64,000 bases of DNA from WHSW01 sp033856255 (GTDB lineage Bacteria; Actinomycetota; Thermoleophilia; Solirubrobacterales; 70-9). Below the pieces are notes generated by a model. That model ran no database searches and was not told the origin of the DNA. It saw only the letters and a program-made list of their open reading frames with translations. The stretch lies in NCBI GenBank assembly GCA_033856255.1, contig JAWVFH010000044.1, forward strand, positions 91,063-155,062, given 5' to 3'. The position numbers and the translations under genes were made by a program. Positions 34,536 to 42,932 of this stretch are shown here, piece after piece. Within the stretch, counting starts at the first letter, position 1, and each line of letters begins with the position of its first letter.

Positions 34536-35656
34536 GTCGATGCGGCGCCGAATGCCTGTCCGGCGTCCAGGCGGCCGGGCGCCAAACCCGCGACGTACAG
34601 GCGCACCGCGTCGGCGAAATCCTCGAGCGCCTCGAGGCTCGTGCGCTCGAGCCGGTCCCAGATCGGCTGGGCCGCCCCAGTCATCGCCTCGAGATCCGCG
34701 GCACGGGCCGCCCGGTCGACGACGGCGGCGCTGAGATCCGGCTCCGAGAGGAAGGGGATGTCCCAGTCCTCCAGGCCGATCGTGCTCACCATCCCGGCCG
34801 ACCGCTCGTCGTAGCTGATGTTGATCGCCGGAGTTCCGAAGGCGAGGGCGGGGATGAACGCGTGAAGGCGAAAGGCGACGACCAGGCGCGCCCGGCGCAG
34901 AAGGGCGAGGTAGTGGTCGAGGTCGTCGGGAAGGACGTAGGGGACGTCCTCGAACGACGAGGCAAAGGCCATGTCGCGCTTGTCATGACACAGCAGCTGG
35001 ACCGGCCCATAGCCCTCGTCCTCGAGCGTCTCGATCAGCCGAGAGACCTCCGCGTGGACGCGCGCCTGGTCGCGCAAGGGGATGCTCATCAGCCGCGGAT
35101 GGCGAATCGAGATCAGCGTGGCCGGCTCGACCGTCCACCCCCGCCCGGCCGCGGGCTCGAGCTCAGCGCTGAACAGCGACGGGCAGCCTCCCACCTGCGC
35201 GTCGTCGATCCCGAGCGAGCGCAGGTGGCGGAGGGTGGCGTCGTCACGGGCGACGGAGCGCACGGACGTGCGGTTCAGCTCCACCACCGTGGAGTCGGGC
35301 ATCGAGTCGGTTCGGTCGACCAGCCGCCGGCGGTCGTCGTAGATCCGGCCGTGGGAGAGGCTGAACAGCATCAACGGGGGCCGCAGCGCCCTGATCGCCT
35401 CGTGGTCGACGTCGATCTGGCCGTTCTCATAGAGGTTCCCGCCCCCGACGATCACCCCGTGCCCGTACAGGTTCATCTCGTGGACGGTCCGCGCCGTCAG
35501 GCCTGAGAGCGACCCCTCCTCCTCGCTGGCGACGGCCGGAATCGGGATCACGTTCAGGGGCTCTGGGATGCAGCGGCGCAGCAGCCGGCGGAGGGTGAGC
35601 TCGATCAGTTGGTTGCCGACGTTGAATCGACGCGGTCTGACCAGGAAGAGGTTCAC
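34532..35656 (-). CDS. Polysaccharide pyruvyl transferase family protein
   Basis: 374 residues. NLFLVRPRRFNVGNQLIELT at the start, GVIVGGGNLYENGQ near 72, and AFRLHAFIPALAFGTPAINI near 258-280 are the usual landmarks. Characterised members add a pyruvate ketal from PEP to a sugar, giving the glycan a negative charge. GTG 35656 overlaps the oxygenase stop; the open frame to 36142 is antisense noise. Sits between an oxygenase and an exporter in one operon. Confidence 0.85.
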   Translation of the reverse strand: MNLFLVRPRRFNVGNQLIELTLRRLLRRCIPEPLNVIPIPAVASEEEGSLSGLTARTVHEMNLYGHGVIVGGGNLYENGQIDVDHEAIRALRPPLMLFSLSHGRIYDDRRRLVDRTDSMPDSTVVELNRTSVRSVARDDATLRHLRSLGIDDAQVGGCPSLFSAELEPAAGRGWTVEPATLISIRHPRLMSIPLRDQARVHAEVSRLIETLEDEGYGPVQLLCHDKRDMAFASSFEDVPYVLPDDLDHYLALLRRARLVVAFRLHAFIPALAFGTPAINISYDERSAGMVSTIGLEDWDIPFLSEPDLSAAVVDRAARAADLEAMTGAAQPIWDRLERTSLEALEDFADAVRLYVAGLAPGRLDAGQAFGAAST

Positions 35657-36399
35657 GCCGCCTCCACCCCGGCTTCGCGATCGGCGCGCGCGGCGCACGG
35701 CCACACCTCCGCCTTGCTCGAGATCGTGTAGTACAGCCAGCGCCGTCGTCCGCTGAGCGCCGTGATCCGGCAGGGCCCGTGGAAGCCCGAGTTGGAGTTC
35801 AGGAAGATGACCCCTGTGTTGTGGCGGGGCGGGTACTTCACGACCAGCTCGGGCTCGTGGCACCATCGGTCGTTGCGAAACGCGCGGTCGCGGTACAGGC
35901 CGAGCTCGCCACCGCGCAGGCCCTCGGCCTCGGCATCCGAGAAGAAGAGGATGCCGCCGACGATCCGCCTCGCCCAGTCGAGGTGGACGAACTCGCGATA
36001 CGCCCCCTCGCGCTTGGACTGGAAGTCGAGGCGGGTGTAGAGCTCGTTTGGATCGGCGCCTTCGGCCAGCATCTCCCGCTGTTTGTCGGAGCGCGTTTCC
36101 GTGAAGGCAGTGAGCCGGGCTCGCCCCGGTTCCACGAGGCATTCTTCCCGCGGCAAATCGTCCGCGAACGCGTCGAGCACTTCGTGAACGAAGGGGGCTC
36201 CGCGGAGCCGATCGTGCAGCGCTCGCCAGCCCGGATCGGTCAGCACGCGCTCATAGGCGGGGTCGCTCGAGGTGATCCCCCACTCGGCATCCGGGTCGAT
36301 GAGCTCGTCGGGAAAGCGCAGGCGCTCGTAGCCGCGCTCGGGGAGGAGCTCCGAGATGTAGAGATGCGGACTTGGATCCGCGCGGTACTCGTATCTCAT
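35653..36399 (-). CDS. 2-oxoglutarate/Fe(II)-dependent oxygenase-like protein
   Basis: 248 residues. Iron-binding candidates are H-x-D in FVHLDWARR (about 138-140) and the distal His in SGFHGPCR (about 205); an Arg in SGRRRWLYY would bind 2-oxoglutarate. GGILFFSDAEAEGLRGGELGLY is the usual jelly-roll strand pair. ATG 36399 is preferred, with AGGAG nine bases upstream and ATGA overlap with the GT2 stop. It probably hydroxylates a sugar, lipid or small molecule linked to the glycan; the substrate is not readable. Confidence 0.75.
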   Translation of the reverse strand: MRYEYRADPSPHLYISELLPERGYERLRFPDELIDPDAEWGITSSDPAYERVLTDPGWRALHDRLRGAPFVHEVLDAFADDLPREECLVEPGRARLTAFTETRSDKQREMLAEGADPNELYTRLDFQSKREGAYREFVHLDWARRIVGGILFFSDAEAEGLRGGELGLYRDRAFRNDRWCHEPELVVKYPPRHNTGVIFLNSNSGFHGPCRITALSGRRRWLYYTISSKAEVWPCAARADREAGVEAA

Positions 36400-37382
36400 C
36401 GCTGCGGACTCCTGACCATGACGAGCCGCGATCCGGTCATGTGCCAAAGCGGACGCAGCGCGGCGAAAAGCACGGGGAGGCGCATGCAGAGCCGGACGCC
36501 CCACTCGGCGATGCCGGAGAACACGACCCAGTCCCGAGGGCGGAGTTGTCGGCCATGATCTGCGCGGGCCCGCCGAAGGCCCGCAAGCGCTCCTTGCCAT
36601 CGCCGCCGCCGGAGCTCAATGCCGGCAAGTCGCAATCTGACCGCGATCAGGCGGTCGCGCCGCAATCTCTCAGAAATTGGATCGTCGAAACGGAAGCGCT
36701 CGAGGACGGCGATCTCCCGCTCCAAGGACCGCCACCGGCCGGAGATCTGTCCGTTGTGCCTTCGGTAGTAGACCAGCGGTTCGGCGACATGCTCGAACGT
36801 CCAACCGGATGCCGCGGCTCCGAGCCAGAGCGTGGTCGCACCGAGGCCGGTCTCCGCGAGTGGGTAGGTGAGCTCGGATTCGTCCCAGACCTCGCGCCGA
36901 ATGACCGACGCCGAAGGCGCGGGCGGCATGCGCACCGCGATCGGGAGGAAGTTCGCATGCTTTCCCGCCGGGATCAATTGCCGCGGCCTCATCTTGCGAC
37001 CGCCGACGACCTGGACGACGCCGGTGAATACGACCCCGACCGCCTCGTCGGCACGGAGGCGCGAAACCGCCGTGCTGAGGAAGTCCGGGTGCCAGAGGTC
37101 GTCGTCGTCGAGAATCGCGAGGAAGCTTCCGCGCGAAGCACGAAACCCGCTTCGCAGGGTGATCGCCGGTCCGCCCTGATCGGGTGCCCGCTCGTACCTG
37201 ACGCGGTGGTCGCGAAAGCTCCGGACGACGGGTTCGGCGCTTCCCGTGTCGTCAGAGACGATCAGCTCGAAGTCGTCGAACGACTGCGCAAGCGCACTGT
37301 CGATGGCTTCCCGGAGGGGGACCGGGCGGTCATGCGTGCGCACGCAAATGGACACGAGCGGCTGAGAGTGGCGCTCGCTCAC
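36396..37382 (-). CDS. Glycosyltransferase family 2
   Basis: 328 residues. VSICVRTHDRPVPLREAIDS, SDDTGS and the metal site ILDDDDLWHPDF (about 90-101) show the GT-A fold. The C-terminal 100 residues are Arg-rich and helical. GC content is visibly lower than in flanking genes, which may reflect recent acquisition. GTG 37382 is the first gene of the minus-strand operon (GT2, oxygenase, pyruvyltransferase family, exporter). Confidence 0.88.
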   Translation of the reverse strand: MSERHSQPLVSICVRTHDRPVPLREAIDSALAQSFDDFELIVSDDTGSAEPVVRSFRDHRVRYERAPDQGGPAITLRSGFRASRGSFLAILDDDDLWHPDFLSTAVSRLRADEAVGVVFTGVVQVVGGRKMRPRQLIPAGKHANFLPIAVRMPPAPSASVIRREVWDESELTYPLAETGLGATTLWLGAAASGWTFEHVAEPLVYYRRHNGQISGRWRSLEREIAVLERFRFDDPISERLRRDRLIAVRLRLAGIELRRRRWQGALAGLRRARADHGRQLRPRDWVVFSGIAEWGVRLCMRLPVLFAALRPLWHMTGSRLVMVRSPQR

Positions 37383-37496
37383 CCTCTATCCGATCGGCGG
37401 GGTGGCCCCCCGCGCGACCGAGCTCTTCCTGATCCCGATCGTCCCTTGACAGCGGCCACAGCCTAAAGGAGATCCGAGCCGCGTCGATCGTTCAGC

Positions 37497-37526
37497 TTGC
37501 CGATGACACCAACTGGGGGTTATATT
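37497..37526 (+). promoter_or_regulatory. Predicted promoter giving a leaderless repeat-protein transcript
   Basis: TTGCCG (37497-37502) and TATATT (37521-37526) are separated by 18 bases; six bases later comes GTG 37533. This is the most AT-rich spot in the 150-base divergent gap, which holds no gene. Confidence 0.5.
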
Positions 37527-37532
37527 CGCGGT

Positions 37533-39743
37533 GTGGGGAGTTTCAACAGCCGGTCGCGCAGCGCGGCGCTCGCATTCGGAGCGGCCGTACTGGCGGCTGT
37601 CCTGCTCCCGTGTGTCGTCCTGGCCGCGATCGGCGACCTCGACACCAGCTTCGGCACGGCCGGGCGGACGACCACCGACGTGGGCGGGACGGACGTCGGC
37701 AACGCCGTCGCCTTTCAAAGCGACGGACGCATCATCGTCGCGGGCTCCACGGATACCGGGGCGTTCGTAGCGCGTTACAGCGCCAACGGGGCTCTCGACG
37801 TCGCGGGCCCTGACCCTCTCATCGATCCGGGCTTCGGCCCCGGCGGTACGGGCTTCGTCAACTTCAATTGGGGCGGAGCTGGCGATAAGGCACTTGCCGT
37901 GGCGGTTCAGAGCGACGACGGGATCGTCGTCGCCGGCCAGTCGACCGGCAACTTTGCCGTCGCCAGATTGAACGCAAACGGCACGCTCGATCCCTCCTTC
38001 GATGGAGACGGCAAGTTGACGACGGACCTCGGCGCCACCGATTCCGCTAACGCGGTCGCGGTCCAGAGCGACAACAACATCGTCGCTGCCGGCACCAACG
38101 GCACGGATTTCGCGCTCACGCGCTACAGCGCACTAGATGGCGCGCTCGATACGAGCTTCAGCGGCGACGGCAAGCAGATCACGGATCTCGGTGGGACCGA
38201 CATCGCAAACGCGGTCGCGATCCAGCCGGGGGACGGCAACATCGTCGCGGTCGGCACCAACGGCGCGGACTTCGCACTCGCCCGCTACAGCACAGCTAAT
38301 GGCGCTCTCGATACCAGCTTCAGCGGCGACGGCATGCAGATCACGGATCTCGGTGGGACCGACATCGCCAACGCGGTCGCGATCCAGCCGGCGGACGGCA
38401 ACATCGTGGCGGCCGGCACCAACGGCGCCGACTTCGCGCTCGCGCGCTACAGCACGGCTAATGGCGCTCTCGATACGAGCTTCGATGCTGACGGCAAGCA
38501 GACGGCCCAGTTCGGCGGCACCGAATCCGCCTTCGGCGTCGCGATTCAGAGCGATGGTCTGATCAACGCCGCCGGCTCGACGACGACGGGAACGAACCCC
38601 AACGATGCGGCCGTCGCTCAATTCACGTCGACAGGATTCCTGAACGGGTCGTTCAGCAGTGACGGCAAGACGACCGTCGATTTCCCGCCGACCTCCAACG
38701 AGGCGCGAGCGATCGCGATGCAGCCGGGCAAGAGGCTGGTGATCGTCGGGTTCAGCGGCGGGGACGTCGCCCTCGCTCGGCTCTTCGGCGCCGACGACGG
38801 GACCGACACCGACGAAGACGGCATCAACGACACCTTCGACAACTGCCCCACCATCTCCAACTTCGATCAGGCGAATTACGACGGCGACGCCCAGGGCGAC
38901 GTCTGCGACGCCGACGACGACAACGACAACGTCGCCGATGACTCCGACAGCTGCCCGACGGGCGACACCGGTTGGGTGTCCAATGGCGCCACCGACAACG
39001 ATCACGACGGCTGTCGTGACGCCGGCGCCGAGGATGGCGACGACGACAACGACGCGGTCGGGGATGGCTCGGACAACTGCCAGCTGGTCGCCAACACAAA
39101 CCAGGCCAACAACGACGGCGACGCCCAGGGCGACGCCTGCGACCCCGACGACGACAACGACACCGTCGCCGACGGATCCGACAACTGCTCCCTGGTTGCG
39201 AACACCGACCAGGCCAACAACGACGGCGACGCCCAGGGCGACGCCTGCGATCCCGACGACGACAACGACAACGTTGCGGACGGGTCCGACAACTGCCAGC
39301 TGGTCGCCAACGCCGATCAGGCCAACAACGATGGCGACGCCCAGGGCGACGCCTGCGACGCCGATGACGACAATGACGGCGTTCCGGATGCCGGTGACGC
39401 TTGCCCCTTGGTCGCCGGAGCCGCCTCGAACGGCTGCGCCGTGCCACCCGGACCGACCACGTCGGACCGCGGTCTGACGCTCTCGCATTCGTCCAAGCCC
39501 AGCAAGTTCAAGGGGACGCTGACGGCCGACGTCGGGGCTTGTGCCCACGACCAGCAGGTGCGGATCTTCCACAAGGTCAAGGGGCCCGACAAGAAGCTCG
39601 GGACGGCGACGAGCGACGGAAGCGGCAAGTACTCACTGAAGAAGAACGCCCCCGACGGCAAGTACTACGCCAGCGCCCCGGAGGGCTCGGAGGGTGCCGT
39701 CACCTGCCTGGCGGCGAAGTCCGGTTCCGTGAACGTGCACTGA
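37533..39743 (+). CDS. Secreted delta-60 and thrombospondin type 3 repeat protein
   Basis: 736 residues. Signal peptide at about 8-31 (ALAFGAAVLAAVLLPCVVLA). It is followed by about seven delta-60 repeats (pattern LDTSFxGDGKxxTDLGGTD, NAVAIQxDGNIVAxG, DFALARYS) likely forming a beta-propeller. Then come thrombospondin type 3 calcium-binding repeats (DNCPxxxNxDQ, DGDAQGDxCDxDDDND) at about 425-620, and a C-terminal beta domain after a Pro/Thr linker. An upstream ATG 37503 would make an odd 10-residue extension and falls inside the promoter. Probably a calcium-stabilised surface protein; function unknown. It ends three bases before the convergent epimerase. Confidence 0.87.
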   Translation: MGSFNSRSRSAALAFGAAVLAAVLLPCVVLAAIGDLDTSFGTAGRTTTDVGGTDVGNAVAFQSDGRIIVAGSTDTGAFVARYSANGALDVAGPDPLIDPGFGPGGTGFVNFNWGGAGDKALAVAVQSDDGIVVAGQSTGNFAVARLNANGTLDPSFDGDGKLTTDLGATDSANAVAVQSDNNIVAAGTNGTDFALTRYSALDGALDTSFSGDGKQITDLGGTDIANAVAIQPGDGNIVAVGTNGADFALARYSTANGALDTSFSGDGMQITDLGGTDIANAVAIQPADGNIVAAGTNGADFALARYSTANGALDTSFDADGKQTAQFGGTESAFGVAIQSDGLINAAGSTTTGTNPNDAAVAQFTSTGFLNGSFSSDGKTTVDFPPTSNEARAIAMQPGKRLVIVGFSGGDVALARLFGADDGTDTDEDGINDTFDNCPTISNFDQANYDGDAQGDVCDADDDNDNVADDSDSCPTGDTGWVSNGATDNDHDGCRDAGAEDGDDDNDAVGDGSDNCQLVANTNQANNDGDAQGDACDPDDDNDTVADGSDNCSLVANTDQANNDGDAQGDACDPDDDNDNVADGSDNCQLVANADQANNDGDAQGDACDADDDNDGVPDAGDACPLVAGAASNGCAVPPGPTTSDRGLTLSHSSKPSKFKGTLTADVGACAHDQQVRIFHKVKGPDKKLGTATSDGSGKYSLKKNAPDGKYYASAPEGSEGAVTCLAAKSGSVNVH
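38148..38471 (+). repeat. Two near-identical 162-base repeats (delta-60)
   Basis: Units begin at 38148 and 38310 and a diverged third at 38472. The first two differ at only a handful of positions, far fewer than the other repeats in the gene, which indicates recent duplication or ongoing homogenisation. Each encodes 54 residues. Confidence 0.85.
39066..39389 (+). repeat. Three tandem 108-base repeats (thrombospondin type 3)
   Basis: Units at 39066, 39174 and 39282, each 36 codons starting GSDNC and containing QANNDGDAQGDACD. The block AACGACGGCGACGCCCAGGG is the same or nearly so in all. An older, diverged copy lies near 38879. Confidence 0.88.
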
Positions 39744-39746
39744 TCG

Positions 39747-40712
39747 TCAGGCGTACTCCGGCGTTTCCTCGCTCAGCCGCCCGCTCATCCACTCGAACTC
39801 CGCAGCCAACCCGTCGCTGACGCTGGTCATCGGCTCGAAGCCCAGGTCCCGTCTGGCAGCGGTCGTATCGGCGCCCGTGTCGCGCACATCGCCGAGCTGC
39901 CGGTCCTCGTAGCGGATCTCGGCGCTCCGACCGGCACAGCCCTGCAGCACGTCGAGCGCCTCGCGAACGCTGATCCGGGAACCACCGCCGATGTTGTAGA
40001 CGCCCCCGATCGCCCCGTCGGCCCCGGCGGCCGCCCGCGTCGCCCTGACCACGTCGGCGACATAGGTGAAGTCGCGGGTCTGATGTCCGTCGCCGAACAC
40101 CTCGATCGGTTCACCGGTGAGGATCGCCCGGGAGAAGCGGTTGAACGCCATGTCAGGCCGCTGGCGCGGCCCGTAGACCGAGAAGTACCTGAGCGAGACG
40201 GCGCGAACGCCGTAGTTGCCGTGGTAGAGCGAGCACAGATGCTCCGCCGCGAGTTTGGTGACCCCGTACGGGGAATGAGGCTTGGGAAGCGCCTGCTCGG
40301 AGGTTGGCAGCGATTCGGCTTCGCCGTAGACCGACGAAGACGAGGCGTAGACGACGCGACATTCCGGTGAGTCGGAGACCGCATCGAGCAGGTGCTGGGT
40401 GGCCAGCACGTTGTTGCGGACGTAAGTCTCGAAGCGCCGGCCCCAGGAGGCCCTCACTCCGGGCTCGGCTGCGAGATGGAAGACCACCTCGCAGTCGGCC
40501 ACAAGGCCCTGCAGATCGCCGCGCGCGAGATCGATCGGAACGAACTCGAACGAGTCCCAGGAGCGTGCCTGCTCGAGGTTGTCGAGCTTGTCCCGGCGCC
40601 CGTAGTTGTCGTTGAAGCAGTCGACGCCGAGCACACGGTGACCGTCGTCGAGCAGCGATTCGGTCAGGTGCGAGCCGATGAATCCAGCGCAGCCGGTGAC
40701 GAGCGCTTGCAT
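39747..40712 (-). CDS. NAD-dependent sugar epimerase/dehydratase (extended SDR)
   Basis: 321 residues. Dinucleotide site TGCAGFIGSH (6-15), catalytic Tyr and Lys in YGVTK (about 147-151), SSSSVYGE and SLRYFSVYGPRQRPDMAF. The overall pattern is closest to UDP-glucuronate or UDP-glucose 4-epimerases acting on nucleotide sugars. ATG 40712 is preferred over a 38-residue extension that overlaps the promoter region of the divergent gene. First of three SDR enzymes in 3 kb, so the host makes several sugars here. Confidence 0.86.
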   Translation of the reverse strand: MQALVTGCAGFIGSHLTESLLDDGHRVLGVDCFNDNYGRRDKLDNLEQARSWDSFEFVPIDLARGDLQGLVADCEVVFHLAAEPGVRASWGRRFETYVRNNVLATQHLLDAVSDSPECRVVYASSSSVYGEAESLPTSEQALPKPHSPYGVTKLAAEHLCSLYHGNYGVRAVSLRYFSVYGPRQRPDMAFNRFSRAILTGEPIEVFGDGHQTRDFTYVADVVRATRAAAGADGAIGGVYNIGGGSRISVREALDVLQGCAGRSAEIRYEDRQLGDVRDTGADTTAARRDLGFEPMTSVSDGLAAEFEWMSGRLSEETPEYA

Positions 40713-40779
40713 CGGCGCAGCGTAGCGACGTCCGGCGCGACCGTGCGATTGCCGAGTCTTGAAGCTAGTCTGGGCGGGA

Positions 40780-41733
40780 ATGAGCAGGGGTGAGAAGGTT
40801 CTGGTCACCGGCGGTGGCGGGTTCATCGGCGCGAATCTCGTGGAGCGTCTGGTGAAGGACGGCTACGAGGTCCGCGTGCTGGACAACTTCGCCACGGGAC
40901 ACCGACAGAACCTCGCCGATCTCCGCGACGAGATCGACCTCGTCGAGGGGGACATCCAAAGCTACGAGCGGGTTCACAACGCGGTCCGCGGTTGCGAGGT
41001 CGTCTTTCACCAAGCGGCCTTGCCGTCGGTTCCGCGCTCGGTGCAGGACCCTCTGACCAGCAACGCGGCGAATGTGACCGGCACGCTCAACGTCCTGCTC
41101 GCCTCCCGGGACGAGGGGATCCGCCGCGTGGTGTTCGCGTCCTCTTCCTCCACGTATGGGGCCAATCCCGAGCTGCCCAAGCGAGAGGAGATGGCCGCGG
41201 TGCCGATCAGCCCGTACGCCGTCGCGAAACTGGCGGCGGAGGGGTACTGCCGCGCCTTTCACCACATCTATGGGTTAGAGACAGTGGCGCTTCGCTATTT
41301 CAACGTCTTTGGGCCGCGCCAGGACCCACTCTCACAGTACGCCGCAGTGATTCCGAACTTCATTCTCGCCTTCTTAAACGACACGGCACCCGTCGTTCAC
41401 GGCGATGGCGAGCAGTCCCGCGACTTCAGTTTCATCGACAACGCGGTCGACGCGAATCTGTGTGCCGCTTCGGCGGAGGGGGTGGCGGGCGAGAGGTTTA
41501 ACATCGCCTGTGGGGAGCGCATTTCCCTGAACGATGTCCTCGTCCAGCTGCGGAAGCTGACCGGAAAGTCGATCGAGGCGATTCACGAGGACCCGCGCCC
41601 CGGCGATGTCCGGCACTCGCTGGCTGACATCTCGCAGGCACGGGAGCGCCTCGGCTACGAGCCCCGGGTCGGCTTCCCGGACGGCCTGCGGCTGACGTTC
41701 GACTGGTACGCAAGTCGGGTAGGGAGCGGTTGA
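40780..41733 (+). CDS. UDP-N-acetylglucosamine 4-epimerase-like SDR (WbpP type)
   Basis: 317 residues. TGGGGFIGANL at 10-20, catalytic YAVAK at about 146-150, QAALPSVPRSVQDP, ASSSSTYG and RYFNVFGPRQDPLSQYAAVI. These last blocks are characteristic of WbpP/Gne enzymes that interconvert UDP-GlcNAc and UDP-GalNAc, or the corresponding uronates. ATG 40780 is chosen; TAGTCT ends eight bases before it, suggesting little or no leader. The 67 bases before it are the divergent promoter region. Confidence 0.87.
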   Translation: MSRGEKVLVTGGGGFIGANLVERLVKDGYEVRVLDNFATGHRQNLADLRDEIDLVEGDIQSYERVHNAVRGCEVVFHQAALPSVPRSVQDPLTSNAANVTGTLNVLLASRDEGIRRVVFASSSSTYGANPELPKREEMAAVPISPYAVAKLAAEGYCRAFHHIYGLETVALRYFNVFGPRQDPLSQYAAVIPNFILAFLNDTAPVVHGDGEQSRDFSFIDNAVDANLCAASAEGVAGERFNIACGERISLNDVLVQLRKLTGKSIEAIHEDPRPGDVRHSLADISQARERLGYEPRVGFPDGLRLTFDWYASRVGSG

Positions 41734-41864
41734 TCCGCAGTGCATCGACGTTCTCCGGACATCTCAGGCCCGCGCGTGACCCGCGAATGCCTTGTAGGCT
41801 GCCTCGAAGGGGAGCGAGCGGAAGCGGCTAGATAGAGCCACATCGCATAATGGGAGATCAACGT

Positions 41865-42932
41865 ATGCACCACTTGGTAACGGGCGGGGCCGGCTTCATC
41901 GGCTCCCACCTGACGGACGCGCTCGTTGCCCGTGGCGACACCGTGACCGTGCTCGACGATCTGAGCACCGGACGGATCAACAATCTCCAGCTCGCACTCT
42001 CGACCGGAAACGTCGAGTTCGTCGAGGGTTCGACCAGCGATGCGGCGCTCGTCAACGACCTGATCGCCCGGGCCGACTCCTGCTTTCACCTCGCCTCGGC
42101 GGTTGGCGTTCAGCTGATCGTCGACGAGGCGTACGACTCCCTGATCAAGAACGTCCGCGGGTGCGATGTCGTCATGCACGCAGCCGCCAACCACGATGTC
42201 CCGCTCGTCTTCTCGTCGACGTCAGAGATCTACGGTAAGAACAGCGAGGGCGCGCTGGCGGAGGATTCGGACCGGCTGCTCGGCCCACCCCAGCGCTCGC
42301 GCTGGTCCTACGCGACCGCGAAGGCTTTCGGGGAGTCACTTGCCTTCGGTCTTTGCAACGACCGCGGTGCGCCGATCAAGGTGGTGCGACTCTTCAACAC
42401 GACCGGGCCGCGGCAGACGGGCGCCTACGGGATGGTTCTGCCGACCTTCGTCCGCCAAGCCCTTGACGGCAGCAACCTCACGGTGCACGGAAACGGGGTC
42501 CAGACCCGCTGCTTCGCGCACGTCAGCGACACGGTCCGCGCCATCCTTCTGCTCGCCGACACCGATGAGGCCGTCGGCGAGGTCTTCAACGTCGGCGCCG
42601 GGATCGAGATGCCGATCATCGAGTTGGCACGGCGAGTGATCGAGCAGACCGGCAGCGATGCGAAGATCGAGCTCGTCCCGTTCGACGAGGCCTACGGGGA
42701 CGGCTTCGAGGAGCTGGGGCGCCGCAAGCCCGACACCACCGCGCTCACGGAGCTCACCGGCTGGCAGCCCGCGCTCAACGTCACCCACGCGATCGAGGAT
42801 GTGATCGCCTACGAGCAGGCGGCGACCGAGTTCGCCGCGGCCGACGTAGCGCTCAACGGCAGCGCGACCGGCAATGCCGAGTCCAACCTGGCGATCGCCA
42901 GCCGCTTCCGAACGACGGAGCACACGAGTTGA
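41865..42932 (+). CDS. NAD-dependent SDR, UDP-glucuronate decarboxylase-like
   Basis: 355 residues. TGGAGFIGSH (6-15), catalytic YATAK (about 149-153), SSTSEIYGKNSEGALAE, RLFNTTGPRQTGAYGM and FEELGRRKPDT resemble UDP-xylose synthase relatives; a 4-epimerase role is also possible. The C-terminus has an unusual 30-residue Ala/Glu-rich tail. ATG 41865 is set by GGGAG eight bases upstream; CATAAT at 41846-41851 may be the -10. The 131-base gap before it holds no gene. TTGA overlap couples it to the WecA-like gene. Confidence 0.84.
   Translation: MHHLVTGGAGFIGSHLTDALVARGDTVTVLDDLSTGRINNLQLALSTGNVEFVEGSTSDAALVNDLIARADSCFHLASAVGVQLIVDEAYDSLIKNVRGCDVVMHAAANHDVPLVFSSTSEIYGKNSEGALAEDSDRLLGPPQRSRWSYATAKAFGESLAFGLCNDRGAPIKVVRLFNTTGPRQTGAYGMVLPTFVRQALDGSNLTVHGNGVQTRCFAHVSDTVRAILLLADTDEAVGEVFNVGAGIEMPIIELARRVIEQTGSDAKIELVPFDEAYGDGFEELGRRKPDTTALTELTGWQPALNVTHAIEDVIAYEQAATEFAAADVALNGSATGNAESNLAIASRFRTTEHTS

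Noticed and set aside
38133..39572. 479-codon frame antisense to the repeat protein
   Set aside because: Its apparent Val/Gly repeats mirror the Asp-rich calcium repeats on the other strand.
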